64,000 bases of DNA from Bradyrhizobium manausense (GCF_018131105.1 NZ_JAFCJI010000001.1:992001-1056000); one strand, 5' to 3'; positions 41,001 to 44,832 are shown, counted from the first letter of the stretch. Notes: generated by a model not told the origin, from the letters alone. Program-made: numbers and translations.

Positions 41001-41078
41001 GGGCGCCCGGGCTGGAAAGATGCTGCGATTGGTGTCATGACGAAGCCAGCGGTGAGTCGTCTCGCCGAAGCGTGGTAG
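17043..41078 (+). CDS. Giant filamentous haemagglutinin-family adhesin (TpsA)
   Basis: 8011 residues in one uninterrupted frame. Residues 1-46 are an extended signal peptide (basic n-region of about 25 residues, then SLLCAMQMVFLPVFS, ending near LQAQ). About 47-300 is the TPS secretion domain, with NVYFADPKGFIVGRSGTVN (132-150) in place of the usual NPNG motif. About 365-1450 holds irregular repeats around 'SNATIARYxAAM...SITVDxxGxVD'. About 1520-4080 is beta-helix sequence with recurring 'AYIxxSxM' steps, like the LktA family. About 4080-5190 is further beta-rich sequence. About 5196-6590 is a Tyr/Gln/Ala-rich repeat region, probably helical. About 7200-7730 is a 115-residue tandem array. 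Mature cysteines occur as 11 close pairs. AGAGGA precedes the ATG. The transporter gene follows at 6 nt. It should be secreted to the surface and mediate adhesion or aggregation. Confidence 0.9.
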   Translation: MRRPSARRDDNSERMLQGLARFRSMSLLCAMQMVFLPVFSVRLQAQTANVIVPDGRTGTSLQTSGSVTNVTTSTVSGANAFNSFSQFSVGQGNTVNLQLPTGTQNLVNIVRDAPVYVNGTLNSYMNGAIGGNVYFADPKGFIVGRSGTVNVGSLNVSTPTREFTDSLVGPGGTINNTAVGNLMAGSFPVSPDGNVRIYGRINAIDGVRLTGQNVLVGGASQRDIANLDHAAKFAASVNSKGLRSASAITVSNGSIHIGAVNKATVNGRLTARSKTTTPSNITVTAGHGIEVGRNAKLTTASKTGNAGNITLKTEGDLTVKSGAKIDANSARGNGGLVDLSADGKFDIGDKVQINLAAPTGKHGTLVLDPVDIIIGDASQGDANVNMSNATVAAAIAALNGTGTFTLLASNSITIDQHGRVDAGTGGLNVTLSAPTLTLLAGSYLRGATVSLDSGVSGTININAATNGGAQVVANTALQFTAAHLMLTSTAAAIVGDGTSSTNKTASGFISNATIARYAAAMSGAGDLTVGAATSITVDATGIVDTREISDGLSTASSLGVTLKAPTISVLAGGQILTKANNDSDSAFTTGDITLDATSTSSGTVSVAGMLAGGVTTLQAGTSVTLAATAIIDTRIRDSDGLATANSQNVVLTAPSITASQGSQILAGAVNADSTTTYVGGNVRFDATGSSGGVVAANGAIVGDNVDLWAGSTVNVGAQATIASSVPSGTAAITLQASNITVATGAAFSAPGVNNGDPVTGAVVNYALQSAFAVNDPTTVQQYIAALNGSGRMNLSSTVSLAVGSAGVINGGNLDVTLSAPSITLSGGSSVSGNAVSLVASNDLNIDASRTGGAQISSATPLYLAAPTLSLTNTAANVVVGDVSADAGVNLTNSTIANYLAAGPIGTFRISGGSSITVDAAGVIDVRRQSGGVTDGVSANIVLAAPTITIATGASVRSDVVNTSSTFYTAGNITLTSSNITVGAGTLNGGLVTFNDGQSAIYVGPSGDSNASNPGFLSNTKISSYLAALAGSSTFGLSASASISIDSGAVIAGGSSRNLNFAAPTLTFAANSTVSGNTILLDAGRTGIININAAAGTGAQITAQTPLQVTASQINLTSAPAMFVGNAGTSTNSSAAGFISNATIARYVTAMHGIGTLQLSASSSITVDGTGVVDGTQMSNNVSTGNSVNLLLTAPTITVAALGKVVALAVNSGTSYTSGTVTLNAAGGSSGLVSVGGTVKGGTVLLSSNLITVANGATLSAGPNGTVIFAFDEDLTVNSSSGNNGAGGILSNNVIANYVAAMSAGTFALSAGSHGLTLASTASITAGNGIAVGLSGATLNVLSGASINAVTVGFGFNEDNIVIAASNPNTPDYAFVSNSQIAALVLASANATKLTISANNRINVAASGIIDTRFLNAQSHSTHNALGIELDAPIITVATGAQILARAINSGGSTFTDGDVTLSAAWSTSLISGLASSTTSITVDAATITGGNITIAANSSASSNFTSNAFGYLATIGVLLAGLGVNGGYVAGESTATVAINSHANISGSGNVALTATGSETAADPVVAISAISPFGASVVVGSVKADVSVIVADQATIAAGGSLRIAAANDATLDISALTITTAGQFITTVAVGQADIQTQAIVNSGANISAGAGGISVTARNGNSFSTSATAFAFNPTTGSGGVGGVAAVSNVSSVATAILGANVGSASAATPGPVQVSAFSDTSKNAVSASVTMGQPALVGAITSGIAGLGKVSAGVIGALMSPLVSIEFPLKIAGSLSLATSDVSANAGIAASGGGAPAIYSAGDVSVVSRVIDDQIRNNSSSSVTVSNPSKPEAATIAAAVAYGSYTHNSNAYVGEDVTINASRIAVSADTVLPNTNTWGQWDGLSETLSHLNANFGAVNNVVTTYADATASGGSTASVSGSFAYFGNTDNTTAWIASGARLTSNKTTTGAWSTQVADGSQNGLTVNFASDITVSATATNNSINIGGVFGPLVLMPGADSGGVAAGGSLNLIISTSNTNAGVSNGVMLSAKDIAVTAITTDLMFAIAPTSGSSSGSIALNGLTSLGFINNETHASISSGATVTAPTIDVEAYQNISVLSLAGAIQLSTTSGVGLAVAYLTANTDTSAYIGDNHSDIQTFSGDDSGAVSADGGNITSSALTVLAATAGRLTVASVAVVESDPFAQVGSATKAKSILSGSTGVFGTSVASQLNRAASAAASKSGSKSPSFSVDIAGSSAVSQTEIDTTAYISGVTINQTNPYTASAAPFVQVEALNYSILDNGSGAAALNFAGSSNPSAAVDGTIAVAISQNSTTAFIANTTMSDEASASVTALTGGSETVVALGLAATRTGIAASIAASVALIADSTTAYIDNSTMTGVASGTSNALNVNAYQTSNIAIGGGSLYLSGSTSSSSGSIGLALTYAEIRDPGGSKAVDAHITNSQVNGFNTLTVIGDDAAVIAAGAASGGLGGNGLAGAIVVDVISPTITAYISGSAVTMSAGGTVIVSAESGDSSSLDTALSILAESTNNGQVAHDNCPTSTGSQACVDFSGAALNGGVGAGPGAAIMSVAGFVQAGKNNIGVAIVADAISTTHSAYITQTLMTATGGNVLVSAEDSSKIQSVAVGFGLATGQFAGQGGVVVSTIRNDVSASIGGGNSTPANTVVSAGNVNVQALDNSAITSTAAVGGASTQGSAAGLAIVYSEISNQLNANVASAKIVASSDARVSADSDATISTVAVGVALSSQIGLAGSVATNVMGTNVTASVTGGADVLATNNVGVLANNTDGIAVFAGAFAISKGAAGGGGSMVTNSINGSTSAFISGATTKVDALGTSSSDTLSVNSGTLAHAFNIGGFDAPTDNIPDLSETQEVVKGLAVVASSHQAVVANVAGLAVGSSIAIMINPIVNVMQGTTNAYIDSSSIDTRLTSTTPAPQIDVAASSFSYSGTFGVGIAATTGGSGVAGGATIVSTTMARNTYATITNATIGTTIAGTPAVGAVTVKSNAEQDASSIAVGFNSGSVGLNVFKATTEAYVDGGALTATSLSVKAADSTGIASANGSGAYGSQAAVGAAFLVQVSANTTEAYIGDEFHYRGNSAGSHTTAITLASTGALDVEASTTDNFKAYSVGGAVSTGTAAIAGMANIEIANNTTIAGIYDTTVQSASGGSVGAITVSGTETVNIMEIAGALSIAASGAGVGVGAAANIVSFKSSTVAETRNSDLNSSGTISVVGQSTKEVMSYAVTAGIGGSAGLAATIGVITVGTNLADGAVFAQEMGQLGGTLNTTNSATNSDQGGGAVASGTTGSPSGAHASSTYDVSTALNGGADGVTAQIDGGHVIAHEIDVGATSATSAQMFLLGAGFGKNAGVGAAIGFATVGSNVLASLNPVTAVAPTINVLATVQDPTGGAHPGRTIDIQSVAGGGALYFGGDAAVAEGDVANVVTSQIGGQVAGTSTNAAAINVGARDTSSQRAQTEGASVGAVAVGASVTSAQKTSLVTAQVMGGAHITAATLNVNASNAGMLWAYSVAVSGGIISGNGSAATATDLANVTARVGSSAVITTSGSSGLNLTATDTPDAEANALGVVAGAAAVGASVATATVSSTVTAEVLDDAALTGNVAVNAYERVQDGGKAAYTNAIGASGGVLLGLQATASLASNTSHVAATIGNDVNLSSGNVTILAQNTTGQSANATGIAAAGILAVGVVVVNASSDTTTTATIGNNTDASNTGVMQISAVGTDNNYAHGISGSGGMFAGNGASANTSDSSTVIAGIGNGNRGATTSSSDNFISVASLAILATHVDNYTTMADTGQAAAYGASGAASTHSSNSVVTAGVGINNTIGVRGTSPGHCDVSDCAPDLTITANNVFNEVGTGSSANAGAGGGINGVGATSAITLGGAATVNIGKNTHIATGTDTVSNPGNVKMLATTTIAGTDRVTLVTGGGIEGAGVSSSLHAEVDNNINIGSATAYDSGALTSPSSATADQVWITSFGTIGAGTYTMSSANTSSNANTYGVAFVAAAAFADTNITTNQNIVVGSSVLTAFDNIDLTAGRSPDGLHATTMQDDASAISFARGLIAVPDARASSTLTNNTNVTIAAGASVNSGQNIVAGGYAGVVNATATGSGHGYELGFIPASDGHSDPSNNAHAELTVNGALTAGIYNSLLITIACDNSASCLTVAPGGAPFSFSYTNAFDGTTLITSHFDHETRGTLLSGLSTSGNAFALGQLFASGGTVTLNADHITGSGTVTARGAPTISVNNQSDANLVLTGAYIGIAAAGDIFFTGAASSFASGSTATLHANANTSGIATIAINNSYNPPDYDLSVNGPTLLILGDVTNVNGLVTVNNTLGSYGLSANLTGQQVQITVPNGAVAVSANDDSGMYIAGGAPFSEWSSFMVYPGADPASGTPIGNVAAAYLANALFPTATSADALNRDLYGEVGQSGTKVDGSPANISMILFGNCVMYYSGNCIGFHQRYASSWNGVVSTGDPSQSQNYDFNVGGDDAMQPYITYLSLTKSTDATQTVAQQYAQANLSGSLASFQIYGAQVAIKASIIDVNGRITAGRQTNYSINLDSSLSAPAVVTTTTTTTGNDNSFGCMMFGTDCTTTVTNTSVSGGSISLFQYNYQKDILTNPTANALMTLVTDQFGAPLATYNAATNQITVANINASSGGGSVLLDGKIISTNQLGNIHVNGGYGSVSINNQTGLDLVVKGVNTGNTAAAAALTSTVTLVDRNITSGNNTSTYVYSPATNAINLYKTANGAPANTTAGCTAANNCSTTSGSDGYYDPVSGLRFQWVQQASIQRQLTTTDPNTHVVTDVGAYADWQFTGDSNQPWSYVAADGTLSSTPQGTITTGNSTSAPVFQETISGTVDHYAQTNVGYGHCDGTSCSYGFHQNGASTGDWNYNLVDRGTLTITASVKADNRFGINFGGNASGTVNIASNGNVIFTGSVVNPNGALSVNSSSQQQLFNTTTGGSISQTPTGSILTQSASLIASGAIGSLAAPLNATLSNNGSAPGGLSAQAGVGGVYLNLASGATLGQVSSGNANTGFGDVNITATGDLIAGANAQVTGRNISLISTLGSVGAITNPLSISANASQQADGSYNGGIVNVVAHGDIGLTQTAASSAYSSDLRVGLIASASGDVLLNVPYGTILDASGQTASQTLTSAQVAAVSSALHLTALDGANDSALASVIAFSNIVNRDLLAYSVLLQHGTIQAGSASLNASGIARLAIGVLNSTDYATFQSLTAAANATIGSDGTLTLTANGMAQFKTAAAATLGITNPTSAQIQTYANSQYQAYATAIQSYANAQGTFVLAGDLASIATYAPSALTAADYTKFQTLTSNGAILSGSGVLTLTAAGVSANASAALGSAYSSFQTLTSSTNATIGSDGTLTLTADGINQFRAAAATALGIANPTSAQIQSYANSQYQAYATTTRTYANTTYQGFKTTIQAYAPTLYLPMATVFGQAYGSNWKTNAQVANYATNSAALLTLNTYGSVVNGVFTLSTGAIGDAAVAHYASAGLTTQYGLFQTLTSAQNSSVNDGVLTLTTAGVANYASSALGSGSAGYTAFQNLTSAANGSVSNGVLTLTPAGVTFFTAAAAAALHVASPTAAQVQAYANAQYQSYAQSIQTYANDKYQGFAATIQTYATGLYQPLQTATTFNATPAVAFSLLSASGALQNGTFVLTNSGILSYAKSALSSTNYAQFANLLSNGTLSGGTFQLSASGVSSLAQTALTQDYQNFETLYTNGSLVNGVWTLTAAGIAAFRQAASTAQNPNPTDAQVQAYANALYQSYATNINGAANVQYQGYLTSISTAASTAYRNFAVELLALYNQYYAGGNPIAITDLLGPTATFAPADAMQFLQSVSNLLPTADRTAFASLTALGQIHNGTFVLNNVSSYAQTGLSAANYGAYTALLASGTLTSGVLALSPAGLNGMAQAQLTPSYQSYVNLTSSGSLQSGNFVFSSAGVFANAQAGVTAAYTSFQQLMANGSVVNGVFTLSSSGLAAYTSIAAAALGVASPTALQVQTYANQQYQNSLFSSANPVYQSYVQSIGSGAQAQYADLANKVFLYLQQHDQQGCGGFGGCTGPILAPGQTTATDAQVAQYASQALYGTDLQNYQTLAANGTVANGVLTLTSAGLAPVSALVLSAPLATAFASLLSTGSLQGGQFVLSSAAVLQNLQTLATGGSAASGLYQFNTAGILANASTALGTNALQQLLASGSLQSTTVNGVSTSSFVLSDPGVTYYASAALTAANYLTFQGLTASANGEVVNGVLTLSAAGIAQFSAATAAALHLGTTAPTAAQVQAYANSQYQGFATTIKTYANAQYQGYGSTFSSYANGQYQPLQQAVVNYATNNLDVVVDLASGTYRTSYGYGGTCQYNNCSAPMQITNAVLADWAQQARSGSTNNPFGGNNGYGTISTADYNSFIAMLGQGTVVSGALTLNAAALQTYYSNQTSSAAILNQSYLVFQTIVGAGNSTIQNGALTLTSAGITNVAAAAVAFLGNNPTNAQVQAFAAQAYASDLTSIQGYAATQYQSYATSISAYGNTQYQGLVQTIQSYANTQYQANVTTIQAYGNTQYQTLTANGTPQVSAGILSLVADSVYSTGQIVSTLSNAALLPSAGTVGTNVTASVVGRNVTLNAGNSVGSTAPNVSIDLTHLRDGTITTTQQAALSVATTPGSITFSATVSNQVLAGIDLAHLPAGVTVNGNTLSGLTLSNLPNGVTVNDLNSVELAQTAPLYVNASGTFNATAGTALYVQAAASDGHPVASLTVGQITAGGDVTLLAPQSILAATNSAGAALYANQVVINPANGAIGNLTLAATNAIGSADNAFSYHINGKLVSAQAGTDAYLTATGGDAIFGKVFATNTVSLTATNGNIDSYLAGVTMAANNIILNASGDVGTQNTPFTVQVGATGLLSGTIAGSAFIYSPTLATQNPVSLNVGNLSAASGLTLISDAGITFGGAAGSSLGSVTVCSGPCLTGSTAVGGSITMATNASILSGQSISLTAPGDIVLGELTSTANPSSTATVITINSTGGAITANGDGHTNVTATAANAAVSLAANSIGTSTQRVSVDTPLLTATAATGGIYLGSVADLEATQLSAIHGSVDIVSGGKLSLDSVLAGTAAGASGTITAKTLTQAGDVVIATATSSGDMTVDSAGALRFTQLSSTGGAIELTAYAAVNGGTLDAAAALGVTSTTDSITLATASSGGSQTVQAHQNVTFNSLTATGITGDVGSVTVVATNGFVLAQTVLVNGTATQGSVAANGSASLTAGTTNTGRVLTATTGSGSISGSGLVDWTSLASATTLGVTSTADSITFETAQSGGTQTIHAHDNVTFNALTATGISGDAGSISVTADNGFILAQTVTSGGVTTQGSVSANGLAALVAGTTITGNTLAATTGSGLLTAGGPVDWSTLNVGTSLGMTAGQGSITFQTAQSGGTQTIRAQDNVTFNALTATGITGDAGSINVSADSGFILAQTVTSGGVTTQGSVSANGSAALVAGTTITGNTLAATTGSGLLTAGGPVDWNTLNVGTSLGMTSGQGSITLQTAQSGGTQTIHAHDNVTFNALTATGITGDAGSINVTADNGFILAQTVAAGGALTQGSVAANGSATLIAALSNTGHSLTATTGNATLRGTLIRWDNLNVGGSLGITATTGGIDLGTAISGGTQTLHAVTDIAFTQLTTTGIPGDAGDINLTSDTGSLRGGSISANGDTHFDTAGSISLNRIRGSTIKLSSRGDLTVGFVSVVKELDLAADTININGEQIRSTPPIPLVMNVTGYHGGTATSANISLDPDTIIVNQFNVVDANFLTDARAVSILNGYVPGQLILTTATEQVLLNNRSPAPTNWPSLQLYQPGGVFAMSQTGNANVSNTYVVFYTGDISATVTNYGPTHTCCSDYTGASMMRNIAIDGESYESIDTWVAQKSGGTFYLLGLSGHARLDALLSPRPVEAIGSGPAVNIDGLSDMRKLRRHGQRTGRPGWKDAAIGVMTKPAVSRLAEAW
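18139..21300 (+). repeat. Irregular repeats in the N-terminal third of the adhesin
   Basis: About eight imperfect copies of a module with the core 'SNATIARYxAAMxGxGxLxLxxxxSITVDxxGxVDTR', spaced by roughly 110-200 residues (for example starting near 18199, 18568, 20077, 20451 and 21165). Copies are diverged at DNA level, unlike the C-terminal array, so they are old duplications. Confidence 0.65.
32640..36800 (+). repeat. Tyr/Gln/Ala-rich protein repeat region of the adhesin
   Basis: Diverged modules combine 'NGxLTLTxAGI' with 'PTxxQVQxYANxQYQxYA'. The PT-x-x-Q-[VI]-Q element recurs near 32886, 33288, 33870, 34375, 35107, 35947 and 36572. Two modules (32802 and 33201 as reference points) are nearly identical and 399 bp apart. 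The Tyr-Gln-rich parts look helical, in contrast to the beta sequence around them. Confidence 0.75.
36642..36800 (+). repeat. Exact 45-bp (15-residue) repeats
   Basis: Repeat units start with Tyr codons at 36642, 36687, 36732 and 36777, each exactly 45 bp apart, and encode a consensus close to YxNTQYQxxxxTIQx. They end the Tyr/Gln-rich region. Confidence 0.85.
38641..40017 (+). repeat. 345-bp tandem array near the adhesin C-terminus
   Basis: Units begin at 38641, 38986, 39331 and 39676, exactly 345 bp (115 residues) apart, and a fifth, degenerate unit begins at 40018 after 342 bp. Each encodes 'LGxTSxxxSIT', 'GGTQTIHAHDNVTFNALTAT', 'GFILAQTV' and 'TTGSGLL' elements. Units two to four are close to identical in DNA, pointing to recent duplication or gene conversion. 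Confidence 0.92.
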
Positions 41079-41084
41079 GTCAGT

Positions 41085-42779
41085 ATGCGTGTTCTGGGGG
41101 TAGTACTGGGGGTAGGGGTCGCAGCATCGAGCATCGTAGCCGCGCGTGCCCAGGTGCCCACGATCAATCCCGGCGCGATCCAGAACGACGTCGACCGGCA
41201 ACGCCGCCAGTTCGAACAGCAGAGCGCGCCGCCGAAGCTGAACGGTCCCGCCGTGGTCGGCGGCCCCAGGGAAAAGTCGCCGCTGATGAAGCCGGGCGGC
41301 CCGAAATTCCGCCTGCGCAAGCTCGAGTTCGACTCATCCAAGTTCATCACGCCGGCCGAGCTCGACGAGATCGCGAAGAAATATGTCGGCAAGAATGTCG
41401 ACATCGCGACGCTGTTGCAGATCGTCGCCGACATCAATGCCATCTACACCGAGCGCGGCATCGTGACCGGCATTGCGACCCTGCCTGAACAGGATCCCAA
41501 GGATGGGACCGTCAAGATCAAGCTGACCGAGGGGCGGCTGCAGAAGACGACCATCGAGGGCAACAAGCAGACGCGTACCGACTACATCCTCCAGCGCGTG
41601 CAGGAGCCGGAGGCCGAAGTCCTCGACGTTCCCAAACTCAACCGCGACGTGACCTGGTTCAACCGTACCAACGACGTCCAGATCAAGGCACTGCTCCAGC
41701 CGGGCACGAGCTTCGGCCTGACCGACCTCCAGTTTGCGGTGATCGAGCCGCCGGTCGATACCTGGCAGCTCTTCGTCGACAACCAGGGCTCCGAAAACAC
41801 CGGTCGCTGGGAAGGCGGCACCTTCTACAAGCGCCACGGCCTGTTCGGCGTCGACGACCGCCTGACCTTCTACGGCGTCCGATCCGACGGCAACCTCAAC
41901 GGCAACGCCGCCTACAGCGTCCCGGTCAACCCCTGGGGCGGGCGCGTCGGCGTCAGCTACACCGAAGGCAAGATCAAGATCATCCAGGGTCCGTTCGTCG
42001 CGCTCGACGTCACCGGACGGTCGAGCCAGGCTGCGGTCAATTTCAGCCAGCCGGTCTGGGTGACGCAGAACTGGCTGGTGCTGCTCAACGCCGCCGAGAC
42101 CGAGGGCAAGACGGTGAGCCGCTTCTCGACTGTGGCCGTGACCGACGACCACTACGACAAGGCCACGGCCGGCGTCTCCGTGACCAATTCCGGCAACACC
42201 TATTCGATCACGGTCTCGCCCGCGGTGAACTACATCGAATGGCAAGACCATGTGCTCGGCAACAACCGCACGTTCAACACCTATACCGGCTCGCTGATCG
42301 CGACCAGCGCAGCCGGTCCCCCCAATTTCAGCGCCAACGTGCTGGCGAGCTGGCAATACACCCAGGAGAAACTGCTGCCGGGCGACCAGATCTTCACGAT
42401 CGGCGGTCCCACCACCGTGCGCGGCTATCCGACCAGCGCAGCGTCGGGCGACAGCGGCTATTATTTCAATGCCGAGCTGCATTACAACTGGTCGCAATGG
42501 CTTCGCGGCTTTGACACCTACATCTTCAGCGATTGGGGCACGGTCTATTCGACAGCCCCCGGCATCACTGAAATGGCCTCCGTCGGCGTCGGCTTCTCCT
42601 GGACTTATGCGCAGTTCATGACGTTCGAAGCGAACTATGCGACGCCGTTGAAGAATGCGGTTTCGACCCAGCACCACTACGAGGCCTACGGCCGCGTCAT
42701 CTTCCGCCCGTTGTTGATGTTCGAGAAGCAGCAGACTGCAACGCCCGTGGCGGCGGTTGCCGACCGAAGCAAGTCGTAA
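41085..42779 (+). CDS. Two-partner secretion outer-membrane transporter (TpsB, ShlB/FhaC family)
   Basis: 564 residues. A signal peptide (about 1-23) leads to the periplasmic part: a Gln-rich linker, then a POTRA region (about 75-150) starting with FRLRKLEFDSSKFITPAELD and including VADINAIYTERGIVTG. The rest is an outer-membrane beta barrel, with the conserved VRGYP motif near residue 443 (GGPTTVRGYPTS) that marks loop L6 of the Omp85 superfamily, and an aromatic-ended final strand region. It recognises the TPS domain of its substrate and threads it across the outer membrane. The ATG is 6 nt after the adhesin stop, so both come from one transcript and the substrate assignment is secure. The Shine-Dalgarno sequence (GGTAGG) is weak, suggesting lower expression or coupling. 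Confidence 0.92.
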   Translation: MRVLGVVLGVGVAASSIVAARAQVPTINPGAIQNDVDRQRRQFEQQSAPPKLNGPAVVGGPREKSPLMKPGGPKFRLRKLEFDSSKFITPAELDEIAKKYVGKNVDIATLLQIVADINAIYTERGIVTGIATLPEQDPKDGTVKIKLTEGRLQKTTIEGNKQTRTDYILQRVQEPEAEVLDVPKLNRDVTWFNRTNDVQIKALLQPGTSFGLTDLQFAVIEPPVDTWQLFVDNQGSENTGRWEGGTFYKRHGLFGVDDRLTFYGVRSDGNLNGNAAYSVPVNPWGGRVGVSYTEGKIKIIQGPFVALDVTGRSSQAAVNFSQPVWVTQNWLVLLNAAETEGKTVSRFSTVAVTDDHYDKATAGVSVTNSGNTYSITVSPAVNYIEWQDHVLGNNRTFNTYTGSLIATSAAGPPNFSANVLASWQYTQEKLLPGDQIFTIGGPTTVRGYPTSAASGDSGYYFNAELHYNWSQWLRGFDTYIFSDWGTVYSTAPGITEMASVGVGFSWTYAQFMTFEANYATPLKNAVSTQHHYEAYGRVIFRPLLMFEKQQTATPVAAVADRSKS

Positions 42780-42801
42780 CGACGGGTTGAGCTCTCTCCC
42801 T

Positions 42802-42888
42802 CGTCATTGCGAGGAGCGAAGCGACGAAGCAATCCAGACCATTTCTGCGGCAAGAGTTCTGGATTGCTTCGCAGCGCTCGCAATGACG
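42802..42888. repeat. Long palindromic dispersed repeat between convergent genes
   Basis: Outer arms CGTCATTGCGAG (42802-42813) and CTCGCAATGACG (42877-42888) and inner arms GAAGCAATCCAGA (42826-42838) and TCTGGATTGCTTC (42858-42870) form one large foldback. It is of a type common in Bradyrhizobium intergenic DNA. It separates the transporter gene from bluB and may act as a two-way transcript end. Confidence 0.75.
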
Positions 42889-42910
42889 GAGGATGTTGAG
42901 TGCGATCTGA

Positions 42911-43543
42911 CTAGCGCCGCAGCGTGAACTCTTCCGCACCTCGCCGGTGTTCCCATCTCGCTCGCTCCAGCTCAGGCTGGTCGCACTCCGCCTCGGCATA
43001 GCCGATGCAGAGATAAGCGACGAATTTCCATGAGGCGGGCACGTCGAGAATGTCGTGCATGCGCGCGGGAGTCAGGATCGAGACCCAGCCGAGTCCGATC
43101 CCGGCGGCCCGCGCGGCAAGCCACATCGCGGTGATCGCGGCGACCACGGAATATTCCGTGGTCTCCGGCATGGTCGCGCGGCCGAGGCCGTGGCCGATAT
43201 CGCTGGCCTTGTCGGCGAAGACCGCGAGGTGGGCAGGTGCCTGTTGGAGGCCTGAAAGCTTGAGCGTGGCATAGCGGGCGGCGCGCTCGTCGGAATAAGA
43301 GGCCAACGCATCGGCGTTGCATGCTCTGAAGTCGTCGATCACGGCGCGGCGCCGCGTCGCGTCATCGACGGTCACGAAGCGCCAGGGCTGGCTCAGGCCG
43401 ACCGACGGCGACAGGCAGGCGGTCTCGATCAAGCGCTCCACGGCGCCGTCCGGCAATGGATCGGTGCGAAAGCGGCGCACGTCGCGCCGCCACACGAACA
43501 GCTCATGCAATTGGCGGCGGAAGGCGTCGTCGAACCCGACCAT
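42911..43543 (-). CDS. bluB: 5,6-dimethylbenzimidazole synthase
   Basis: 210 residues of the nitroreductase fold. BluB cleaves reduced FMN with oxygen to give 5,6-dimethylbenzimidazole, the lower ligand of vitamin B12. Family features visible are FVWRRDVRRFRTDPLP (16-31, FMN phosphate contacts), SPSVGLSQPWRFV and GIGLGWVSIL, and the C-terminal YLCIGYAEAE. The length matches rhizobial BluB. It is the last gene of the minus-strand bluB-cobS-cobU operon, 3 nt after cobS, and is placed beside the other nucleotide-loop genes that use its product. Because the reaction needs oxygen, it fits the aerobic pathway seen in the rest of the cluster. Confidence 0.92.
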   Translation of the reverse strand: MVGFDDAFRRQLHELFVWRRDVRRFRTDPLPDGAVERLIETACLSPSVGLSQPWRFVTVDDATRRRAVIDDFRACNADALASYSDERAARYATLKLSGLQQAPAHLAVFADKASDIGHGLGRATMPETTEYSVVAAITAMWLAARAAGIGLGWVSILTPARMHDILDVPASWKFVAYLCIGYAEAECDQPELERARWEHRRGAEEFTLRR

Positions 43544-43546
43544 CAG

Positions 43547-44329
43547 TCACCCTCCCGCGTGAAGGAAGGCTGCGGCGACAAGCAGGATCAGGATCTCGCC
43601 TGTCTGCTCGAACGCGCCGAGGATGTCGCCGGTCTGTCCGCCGATCTGGCGGGTGGCGAGTCGCGCCAGGATCAGTCCGGCGAGCGACAGCAGGACGAGG
43701 CCGACAAGCGCCTTGGCCGGTCCGAGCGCAAGCGCAAGTATGAGCGTTCCGAGACCGAATGCGATGGCCACGCTGCGGCCCGGGGGCGAACCTGCGCGCG
43801 CGGAAAGCCCGTCGGGACGCGCGGGCGGTACCAGCGACATGAAGGCCGGCAAGCCTGCGCGGGCCGCCGCATGCGCGGAGACGAGTGCAAGCATCACGGC
43901 CCATGGATTGCCGATCGCGGCAAGTGCACTGCAGCGCAGGCCGAACGACAGGATCAGCGCGCAGACACCGTAGCTGCCGATCCGGCTGTCGCGCATGATC
44001 TCGAGCTTGCGCTCGCGCGTCCGTCCGCCGCCGAGCCCGTCCGCGGTGTCGGCCAGCCCGTCCTCGTGCAGCGCGCCGGTGATGAGGGCGGTTGCGGCGA
44101 GCGCGAGCAGGGCGGCCAAGCCTGGTGCCAGCCCCAGCTTACTTGCGAGCCCGTAAGCAAGAGCGCCCACGAAACCCACCAGCAGCCCAGCGACCGGCAG
44201 CGCCCAGGTGGCGCGCGCGATGGCGCCTTCGCCGGCTGGCTTCGCCGACGCCACCGGCACGATCGTGACGAAGGACGCCGCGATCCTGAGATCGGCTAGG
44301 ACGTCTTTCAGAATGTCGGCGCTCGGCAT
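43547..44329 (-). CDS. cobS: Adenosylcobinamide-GDP ribazoletransferase (cobalamin synthase)
   Basis: 260 residues, an integral membrane protein with about six hydrophobic segments. It joins adenosylcobinamide-GDP to alpha-ribazole (phosphate), the last main step of the nucleotide loop. The signature HEDGLADTADGLGGG with the acidic metal-binding residues is near residue 88-102, followed by LEIMRDSRIGSYG. This is the membrane enzyme also called CobV, not the cobaltochelatase subunit that shares the name CobS in Pseudomonas. The start at 44329 shares one base with the cobU stop (TAATG), and bluB begins 3 nt after its end. Confidence 0.93.
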   Translation of the reverse strand: MPSADILKDVLADLRIAASFVTIVPVASAKPAGEGAIARATWALPVAGLLVGFVGALAYGLASKLGLAPGLAALLALAATALITGALHEDGLADTADGLGGGRTRERKLEIMRDSRIGSYGVCALILSFGLRCSALAAIGNPWAVMLALVSAHAAARAGLPAFMSLVPPARPDGLSARAGSPPGRSVAIAFGLGTLILALALGPAKALVGLVLLSLAGLILARLATRQIGGQTGDILGAFEQTGEILILLVAAAFLHAGG

Positions 44330-44832
44330 TATTTCAATTTCATCGGCAGGCCGGCAACGACGAACTCGACCTCGCCGGCAACGGCCGCAATGGTCTGGTT
44401 CATGATCCCGGCGGCGTCGCGAAAACTGCGCGCCAGCGCGTTGTCGGGCACGATGCCGAGGCCGACCTCATTGCTGACGAAGACGACGGGGCTCTTGAAG
44501 CGGGGCAGTGCAGTGGCGAGTTCGCTCACCTCCCGCTCCCAGTCGCGCTCCGCATGCATCAGATTGGAGAGCCACAGCGTCAGGCAATCGACCAGCCGCG
44601 CGCCGCCGCCATCGGTCGAGATCAGCGTGGGCACGAGATCGAGCGGCTCCTCGCGCTCGATCCAGTCGGTTCCGCGCCGTGCGCGATGCCTGGCGATACG
44701 CTCATCCATTTCAGCATCGCGGGCCTCGGCCGTCGCGACATAGACGGGCTGCCCGGGAAAGGCACGCGTGCGGGTCTCCGCACGCTTGCTCTTGCCCGAT
44801 CGCGCTCCGCCCGTGATCAAGATGACGGCCAT
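44329..44832 (-). CDS. cobU: Adenosylcobinamide kinase/adenosylcobinamide-phosphate guanylyltransferase
   Basis: 167 residues. The enzyme (CobP in Pseudomonas) phosphorylates adenosylcobinamide and then transfers GMP to it. The P-loop GGARSGKS is at 8-15, a second conserved stretch is VYVATAEARDAEMDERIARHR with the guanylylated His, and LVDCLTLWLSNL and FVSNEVGLGIVP follow. I chose ATG 44832 over the adjoining TTG 44835 because AGGAG lies at a suitable 6-nt distance. It is the first gene of the operon; its promoter must lie in the 122-nt gap shared with cbiB, where I see no riboswitch. Confidence 0.93.
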   Translation of the reverse strand: MAVILITGGARSGKSKRAETRTRAFPGQPVYVATAEARDAEMDERIARHRARRGTDWIEREEPLDLVPTLISTDGGGARLVDCLTLWLSNLMHAERDWEREVSELATALPRFKSPVVFVSNEVGLGIVPDNALARSFRDAAGIMNQTIAAVAGEVEFVVAGLPMKLK

